Assembly: GCF_017695965.1 (NCBI RefSeq)
Contig: NZ_JAAORM010000001.1
Location: forward strand, 158,465-222,464
Source: Prochlorococcus marinus CUG1416
GTDB lineage: Bacteria; Cyanobacteriota; Cyanobacteriia; PCC-6307; Cyanobiaceae
DNA: 64,000 bases
Direction: 5' to 3'
Part shown: positions 59,837-64,000 of the stretch, one piece after another
How the letters are laid out: the number at the start of each line of letters is the position of its first letter
How positions within the stretch are numbered: the first letter of the stretch is position 1
Notes under the pieces: generated by a model
Databases searched by the model: none
What the model saw: only the letters and a program-made list of their open reading frames with translations
What the model was told of the DNA's origin: nothing
Translations under genes and position numbers: made by a program

Positions 59837-60820
59837 GTGCAATTTATTGATCAAGCAAACATTATTCTTAAAGCTGGAAAAGGTGGTAATGGAATAGTTT
59901 CATTTAGAAGAGAAAAATTCGTTCCTGCTGGAGGACCATCGGGGGGCAATGGTGGCAGAGGGGGGTCAATAATATTGGTGGCTGATAATAATCTTCAAAC
60001 ATTATTAGATTTTAAATTCAAAAGAGAAATAATTGCCGAAGATGGATGCAAAGGTGGTCCCAATAAAAGATCTGGTGCTTCAGGCGAGGATACAATCCTT
60101 AAAGTTCCTTGCGGTACAGAAATAAGGGATTTTCAAACCGGCATTATTTTAGGAGACTTAACTAACAACAAACAGACTTTAACTATTGCTATTGGAGGAA
60201 GAGGTGGACATGGTAATGCTTATTATTTAAGTAATCAAAATAGAGCCCCAGAATTATTCACTGAAGGTAAAGATGGTGAGATATGGGAGGTTAAATTAGA
60301 ACTTAAACTCCTCGCAGAGGTAGGGATTATAGGCCTTCCAAATGCAGGGAAAAGTACTTTAATTTCCGTTCTATCATCTGCTCGTCCAAAAATTGCAAAC
60401 TATCCCTTCACAACTTTAATACCTAACTTAGGTGTAGTTAGAAAAGCAGATGGTAATGGTTGCCTTTTTGCCGATATACCTGGATTAATATCAGGGGCAG
60501 CTGATGGAGTAGGTTTAGGGCATGATTTTTTAAGGCATATTCAAAGAACGAAGATACTTTTGCACTTAATTGATTCATTTGCAGAAAATCCTATTCATGA
60601 TTTTGAGATAATTGAGCAGGAATTAAAAAAATATGGGAAAGGCCTTTTAGATAAAGAGAGGATAATAGTATTAAATAAAATAGAACTTATAGATGATGAT
60701 TATTTGAAAATAATCACAAAAAAGTTAGAAGATGTATCGAAAAAAAAAGTTTTAGTAATTTCTTCATCTTTAAAAAAAGGTTTATCTTCACTGCTTTCTG
60801 AGGTATGGAAAAGGATCTAA
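59837..60820 (+). CDS. obg: GTPase Obg/CgtA
   Basis: Ribosome-associated GTPase linked to 50S assembly and stress. 327 residues. N-terminal Gly-rich OBG domain (1-158: [21 protein letters not shown]), then G1 [12 protein letters not shown]3 [13 protein letters not shown]4 NKIELI. There is no C-terminal OCT domain; that length is common in cyanobacteria. The start is GTG at 59837. The small gene at 60905 follows. Confidence 0.95.
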   Translation: MQFIDQANIILKAGKGGNGIVSFRREKFVPAGGPSGGNGGRGGSIILVADNNLQTLLDFKFKREIIAEDGCKGGPNKRSGASGEDTILKVPCGTEIRDFQTGIILGDLTNNKQTLTIAIGGRGGHGNAYYLSNQNRAPELFTEGKDGEIWEVKLELKLLAEVGIIGLPNAGKSTLISVLSSARPKIANYPFTTLIPNLGVVRKADGNGCLFADIPGLISGAADGVGLGHDFLRHIQRTKILLHLIDSFAENPIHDFEIIEQELKKYGKGLLDKERIIVLNKIELIDDDYLKIITKKLEDVSKKKVLVISSSLKKGLSSLLSEVWKRI

Positions 60821-60904
60821 CTTAAATTAAAATTTTTTTTGTAAATAATATACTTGATTTAATAATGAAAATTAGCCATAAATAAGATACTGCTTTTACA
60901 AAAC

Positions 60905-61087
60905 ATGAATTTCTACAGTTGCTTTGATCAACAAGGAAAAATAATAGCCAGATGTCAAACTATTCAGGATATTGAAGTTCTTAAGAAAATGGGAAGACCA
61001 ATTGTAGAAGTTAAGGAAATGAAAAATGAGGAGTCGGTTGTATGTTCGCTAACAGGTAGCCCATCCGATTTTAATCGGGATTACTAA
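60905..61087 (+). CDS. Small soluble protein, unknown, conserved-looking
   Basis: 60 residues with two Cys (C6, C18) plus one late Cys (C48). The pattern FYSCFDQQGKIIARCQTIQDI then KKMGRPIVEVKEM looks like a real compact domain rather than a shadow frame. No family recognised. It is followed 17 bases later by a clear intrinsic terminator, which supports it being the end of a real transcript. Confidence 0.72.
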   Translation: MNFYSCFDQQGKIIARCQTIQDIEVLKKMGRPIVEVKEMKNEESVVCSLTGSPSDFNRDY

Positions 61088-61104
61088 GAAAATTTAAGAA
61101 ATAA

Positions 61105-61127
61105 AAAAGGGCTCTACAGGCCCTTTT
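61105..61127. terminator. Intrinsic terminator, usable on both strands
   Basis: AAAAGGGC (61105-61112), seven-base loop, GCCCTTTT (61120-61127): perfect eight-pair stem with flanking A and T runs. It ends the 60905 gene on the plus strand and CP12 on the minus strand. It is the clearest terminator in the window. Confidence 0.88.
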
Positions 61128-61150
61128 CATTATCTATTGATTAAGACAAC

Positions 61151-61369
61151 TTAATCATCATAAACAAGACATTCTGGTTCATCTGGGTTGGCATCACAAA
61201 ATAATTCCAAAGCATTTGGATCATGTTTATCCTCTGGATGATGATCCTTATACTCTTCGAGTTCTTTTAGTTCTTCAGTTAAATGTCTGACCTTTGGAAG
61301 ATTGCCCTCTGCTTTAGCAGATTCGATTTCCGATTGATCTTTTTGGATGTGTTCGTCAATGGATTTCAT
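61151..61369 (-). CDS. cp12: CP12, C-terminal Cys pair only
   Basis: 72 residues. The C-terminal LELFCDANPDEPECLVYDD has the CP12 C-x8-C pair (C58, C67) and the YDD end that contacts GAPDH. The N-terminal Cys pair used to bind phosphoribulokinase in plants is absent; the first half is charged and helical. CP12 links GAPDH and PRK in the dark to stop the Calvin cycle. Loss of the N-terminal pair is known from Prochlorococcus and some marine Synechococcus. It ends at a bidirectional terminator. Confidence 0.93.
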   Translation of the reverse strand: MKSIDEHIQKDQSEIESAKAEGNLPKVRHLTEELKELEEYKDHHPEDKHDPNALELFCDANPDEPECLVYDD

Positions 61370-61436
61370 TTGAAGCTTTTTCGTACTTTAGTAGACATAT
61401 ATAAGATAGTTAATTTCTAATAAAATTGCATTATCT

Positions 61437-61457
61437 ATGAACAAAATAAGTGTTCAT
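61437..61457. promoter_or_regulatory. Perfect 7-7-7 inverted repeat upstream of CP12
   Basis: ATGAACA (61437-61443) and TGTTCAT (61451-61457) flank a seven-base spacer, 68 bases before the CP12 ATG and 40 bases after the GST stop. No U tract follows on either strand, so an operator for CP12 is more likely than a terminator. The binding protein is unknown. Confidence 0.4.
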
Positions 61458-61497
61458 TACAACATCATTTTTTTATCGAAATTGTTTTTTATATGTT

Positions 61498-62442
61498 TTA
61501 AGATTCTAATCTAATTATTTCTTTTAGTGATGGTAATACTGGGATTACTTGATTTGGGTTTAAAGGGAATAAAGCTTTGTAGTAATCGTTTTTCCATTCA
61601 TTTTCGTAGCAAGTCTTATCTACATTAGATATTTTAAAAAATTTTATTCTCCATTCAATAATTTTCTCGAAAAAAGATAGTTCTTTTTCAGTACATTTAA
61701 AAAGTTTGCTATATATTAATTCCCATCTTATAAGAGTAGGAAAAAGGTAAATATCTGCGTAAGTTAACTCTTCTCCAAATATCCAATCCCCTTTACTCCG
61801 GCTCATTATATCTTCAATCTCGTTTAAAGCTGCAAAAAGATTTTTACTAGCTTTTTCATATGATGACTGGTTTCTGGCGAATCCGCACCTATATACACCA
61901 TCATTTATGTTGTTATGAATTAAATCTAAAAGATCTTGATCACAGTCTTTGATTCTCAAAGTTTTTTCTTTCGACGTACTTTGTATTGAGTTAAGTAATC
62001 TTATGATTTGAGAACTTTCATTAGATAGGATATTTATTTCATCTTTCACGAAACTAATTAAAAGAGGTAAAGTCGCTCTGAAAATTATTTTTTTATTAGC
62101 TTTTTTGTAAAGGTCAGAAAGCCTTGCATACCCTTTAATTCTTTTATTGAAAATCCATTCGCAATGCTCAACATCTGCTTTTAAAAAAACAACTTTAACT
62201 TCTTTAGATAGTTGTTTTATTTTATGGACGAGTAAAGTTCTTTGACACCAAGGACAAGAATTACCTACTAATAAAAAAATTTGTCCATTTTCATTATTAA
62301 TTTCATATTCATTATTAATTGTTATTCCTTCAGGCCTCTTATAATTGCCTTGTATATCTGATGGTGCGAAACCATTCATTAATTGTTTCCAAAACCAAAA
62401 CCAAAATTTCTTCGAGGCTTTAACAAGGTATTTATTTTGCAT
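61498..62442 (-). CDS. Glutathione S-transferase-like protein with CPWC active site
   Basis: 314 residues. The N-terminal thioredoxin-like domain holds LLVGNSCPWCQRTLLV (C63, C66). The C-terminal all-helical GST domain (about 165-300) includes DWIFGEELTYADIYLFPTLIRW. The length and CPWx site suggest an omega/xi-type thiol transferase (glutathionyl-hydroquinone reductase group), though those usually have CPWAHR. It lies 128 bases upstream of CP12 on the same strand and is divergent from aspartoacylase with 23 bases between the starts. Confidence 0.82.
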   Translation of the reverse strand: MQNKYLVKASKKFWFWFWKQLMNGFAPSDIQGNYKRPEGITINNEYEINNENGQIFLLVGNSCPWCQRTLLVHKIKQLSKEVKVVFLKADVEHCEWIFNKRIKGYARLSDLYKKANKKIIFRATLPLLISFVKDEINILSNESSQIIRLLNSIQSTSKEKTLRIKDCDQDLLDLIHNNINDGVYRCGFARNQSSYEKASKNLFAALNEIEDIMSRSKGDWIFGEELTYADIYLFPTLIRWELIYSKLFKCTEKELSFFEKIIEWRIKFFKISNVDKTCYENEWKNDYYKALFPLNPNQVIPVLPSLKEIIRLES

Positions 62443-62465
62443 AAGATTTTATTTTTAAAGAAAAA

Positions 62466-63371
62466 ATGACTGTTCAAAGAATACTTATCGTTTCAGGCAC
62501 TCATGGGAATGAAATTAATCCTATTTGGGCTGTTAAGCAATTTAATAGAGAGGAGAATAGTTTAAAATATGGCATTGAGTACGAGTACATCATAGGCAAT
62601 CCTATTGCCTATGAAAAAGGCTGTAGATATATAGATGCAGATTTAAATAGATCTTTTAGAAAAAGTAAGAATTATGATCAGCTCAATAATAGTATTTATG
62701 AAATTAATAGAGCCAATTTTTTAGTGGATCAATTTGGAATTAATGGATCTAAACCCTGTCAAATTGCAATCGATCTGCATACTACTACTGCAAATATGGG
62801 AACAAGTATTGTTATGTATGGGAGGAGATTTAAAGATTTTTGTTTAGCTGCATTACTGCAGAATAAATTTGGATTGCCTATTTATTTACACGAAAAAGAT
62901 GAAGCCCAAACTGGTTTTCTTGTAGAAGCTTGGCCATGTGGTTTAGTTATTGAAATAGGAGCTGTCGCACAAAATTTTTACGATCCAAAAATCATAAATA
63001 GATTTTTAATAATAATTGGCTCTTTAAGGGAAGAGATAGATAAATTGAAAAACAACCTTATAGAATTACCAAAGGAATTGGTTGTTCACGTTCATCAAGA
63101 TAGTATAGATTATCCAAGAGATGAGAAAGGAGATATTGATGGCTTAATTCATCCTGAGAGAACAAACCAAGATTGGAAAATGATTAAAAAAGGAGATCCA
63201 TTATTTCTTGATAGCCAAGGGATGATTCATAAATATGATGGCGATCAGTTGATTTGGCCTGTTTTTATTGGCGAAGTTGCTTATAAAGAAAAAAAAATTG
63301 CGATGAGCTATACCAAGAAAGAAGTAATTTGTTCCAAGAAAGAATGGTTTCAAGAGTTTGAAAGCTTTTAA
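62466..63371 (+). CDS. Aspartoacylase-family zinc hydrolase
   Basis: 301 residues. The zinc site fits AstE/AspA: GTHGNE (H13, E16) and DLHTTTANMG (H105), with the substrate Arg in DADLNRSFR (N61-R62). A late EAWPCGLVIEIGAV supplies the catalytic Glu. The annotated reaction is deacetylation of N-acetylaspartate, but the true substrate in cyanobacteria is uncertain. It is the gene immediately before the psbA control gap. Confidence 0.88.
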   Translation: MTVQRILIVSGTHGNEINPIWAVKQFNREENSLKYGIEYEYIIGNPIAYEKGCRYIDADLNRSFRKSKNYDQLNNSIYEINRANFLVDQFGINGSKPCQIAIDLHTTTANMGTSIVMYGRRFKDFCLAALLQNKFGLPIYLHEKDEAQTGFLVEAWPCGLVIEIGAVAQNFYDPKIINRFLIIIGSLREEIDKLKNNLIELPKELVVHVHQDSIDYPRDEKGDIDGLIHPERTNQDWKMIKKGDPLFLDSQGMIHKYDGDQLIWPVFIGEVAYKEKKIAMSYTKKEVICSKKEWFQEFESF

Positions 63372-63488
63372 ATTAAGAAACTAGAACAATAAAACGCTGA
63401 TAGATAATAAGGATTTTTTATTTAAAAGATAAGTTTATTTAATATTTTTTGCGTTTATTTTTTTTGCTACTTTTATAAGTTTTTCAAT

Positions 63489-63617
63489 CTAAATTCTCTC
63501 GCTCCAATAAATAACAGCTCCAAAAGCCTCTAATTGCAGTCTTCTATGCTTAGCCTCTTTTATTGGCACCACCTCTTTCGATCTTTGTCCGTTAAGAAGC
63601 CATTCGATTATGACCAA
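63489..63617 (-). CDS. Probable 42-residue protein, unknown
   Basis: TTG start at 63615-63617, stop TAG at 63489-63491. The Shine-Dalgarno AAGGA (complement of 63624-63628) is six bases upstream, one of the better ones in the window. The product starts MVIIEWLLNGQRSKEVV and ends LEAFGAVIYWSERI: mixed charged and hydrophobic with two Trp, not low-complexity. The frame coincides with a clear GC rise (about 40% against roughly 25% in the flanks). A plus-strand frame from 63546 in the same codon register looks like its shadow. No known family. Confidence 0.6.
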   Translation of the reverse strand: MVIIEWLLNGQRSKEVVPIKEAKHRRLQLEAFGAVIYWSERI

Positions 63618-63706
63618 ATTAAATCCTTAATGTTAAAGAAAATATTAAGACATGGAGTTTCCTCTCTTCTATTTTGCAAAAAATAACTTTACTTAAAGAA
63701 AAATAA

Positions 63707-63788
63707 TTTACACATTTTTAGCGATTTTGGTCTAAGATCTTTTAGCGGACTTATATTCCGTTTTATTTACACGTCTCACTTTAGAGAC
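63707..63788 (+). promoter_or_regulatory. psbA promoter and leader elements
   Basis: A likely -10 TATATT (63752-63757) with a -35-like TTGGTC (63728-63733), 18 bases apart. ATTTACAC occurs twice (63706-63713 and 63765-63772), resembling half-sites of the RpaB HLR1 box of light-regulated genes. GTCTC (63773-63777) and GAGAC (63784-63788) can form a small hairpin 15 bases before the ATG. No Shine-Dalgarno is seen. All roles are inferred. Confidence 0.4.
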
Positions 63789-63803
63789 ATACTTTACGAA
63801 CTC

Positions 63804-64000
63804 ATGACAACTATTCAGCAGCAGCGTTCTTCGCTGTTAAAAGGTTGGCCACAGTTTTGTGAGTGGGTAACATCAACTAACAACAGAATTTATGTTGGTT
63901 GGTTTGGCGTCTTAATGATCCCATGCCTACTTACAGCAGCGGCTTGCTTCATCGTTGCATTCATCGCAGCACCACCAGTAGACATCGACGGAATTAGAGA
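63804..64000 (+). CDS. psbA: Photosystem II D1 protein, N-terminal part (cut by window edge)
   Basis: Reaction-centre core protein that binds P680, pheophytin, QB and the Mn cluster. The first 65 residues are in view: [20 protein letters not shown], then [20 protein letters not shown] and the start of the first membrane helix with [13 protein letters not shown]. This is unmistakable D1. Codons here are richer in C and G at third positions than most of the window, as expected for one of the most highly translated genes. Confidence 0.98.
   Translation, partial: MTTIQQQRSSLLKGWPQFCEWVTSTNNRIYVGWFGVLMIPCLLTAAACFIVAFIAAPPVDIDGIR

Larger units (their letters stand above)
63372..63803. other. 432-base gap upstream of psbA
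   Basis: Longest stretch without a large gene. 63372-63488 is very AT-rich with AAACGC/GCGTTT arms about 50 bases apart and no coding signal. 63489-63617 is a GC-richer island (about 40%) carrying a probable 42-codon gene on the minus strand. 63618-63803 holds the psbA promoter region. Confidence 0.7.

Noticed and set aside
63546..63686. Plus-strand 46-codon frame opposite the small psbA-upstream gene
   Set aside because: It is in the same codon register on the opposite strand, has no Shine-Dalgarno, and its composition is poor; likely a shadow.

Overview
The window is a dense, AT-rich chromosomal segment of an oxygenic picocyanobacterium, almost certainly a high-light-adapted Prochlorococcus. 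Evidence: psbA (D1) starts at the right edge. A cyanobacterial-type NDH-1 set (ndhA-I-G-E, ndhH), chlM, a phylloquinone (men) cluster, CP12 and sbtA/bicA-type bicarbonate transporters are present. Genes are packed with almost no intergenic DNA, many starts are TTG or GTG, and the base composition is strongly AT-biased. The strain cannot be fixed from sequence reading alone. I see no tRNA, rRNA, IS element, phage gene or CRISPR array; this is core genome.

Layout, left to right. 1-3046: 3' part of an ndhA-ndhI-ndhG-ndhE-nadK operon (minus strand; nadK cut by the window edge). 3122-7538: citrate synthase, a DUF3352-like exported protein, a rhodanese and trpB. 7586-13983: SUI1/YciH-like factor, cysC, purE, chlM, a LuxR-type response regulator, cysteine desulfurase, rsmH and ndhH. 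13993-19048: phylloquinone genes (DHNA-CoA thioesterase, menE, menC, menA, menF). 19041-20224: gshB and a glutaredoxin. 20301-23927: prfB with a programmed +1 frameshift, a small membrane protein, ybeY, dgkA, a trpG/pabA amidotransferase and a degenerate metallo-beta-lactamase-fold protein. 23924-29206: hisC, argS, nadC and mnmE. 29273-35514: a DUF2062 protein, spoT/relA, a fused two-ATPase peptide-type ABC protein, rluD and rbgA. 35728-41818: pgk, an unknown exported protein, murG, a cobD-like decarboxylase/aminotransferase, pyrD and rnhA. 41866-48000: the ribosomal/transcription cluster secE-nusG-rplK-rplA-rplJ-rplL downstream of a ClpB-type ATPase. 48262-52751: eno, a UbiB/ABC1-family kinase-like protein, a small helical protein and a thioredoxin-reductase-like flavoprotein. 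52762-55700: bicarbonate uptake genes bicA-like/sbtA/sbtB. 55926-60820: hemB, a glyoxalase-family protein, mutS2 and obg. 60905-63371: a small conserved-looking protein, CP12, a GST-like protein and aspartoacylase. 63372-63803: a regulatory gap holding one probable tiny gene, then psbA.

Functionally the window links electron transport (NDH-1, PSII D1, chlorophyll and phylloquinone synthesis), carbon acquisition and Calvin-cycle control (SbtA/SbtB, BicA-like, CP12, Pgk, Eno), sulfur/redox chemistry (CysC, cysteine desulfurase, GshB, glutaredoxin, TrxR-like, GST) and translation. The observations most worth a second look are these: a 42-codon gene with a good Shine-Dalgarno in the psbA upstream gap; a TrxR-like protein that has kept its FAD and CxxC motifs but lost both NADPH motifs; an SbtB lacking the usual C-terminal Cys loop; a CP12 lacking its N-terminal Cys pair; an MBL-fold protein without the metal-binding HxHxDH; and a short SD-led leader ORF inside a possible hairpin ahead of hemB.
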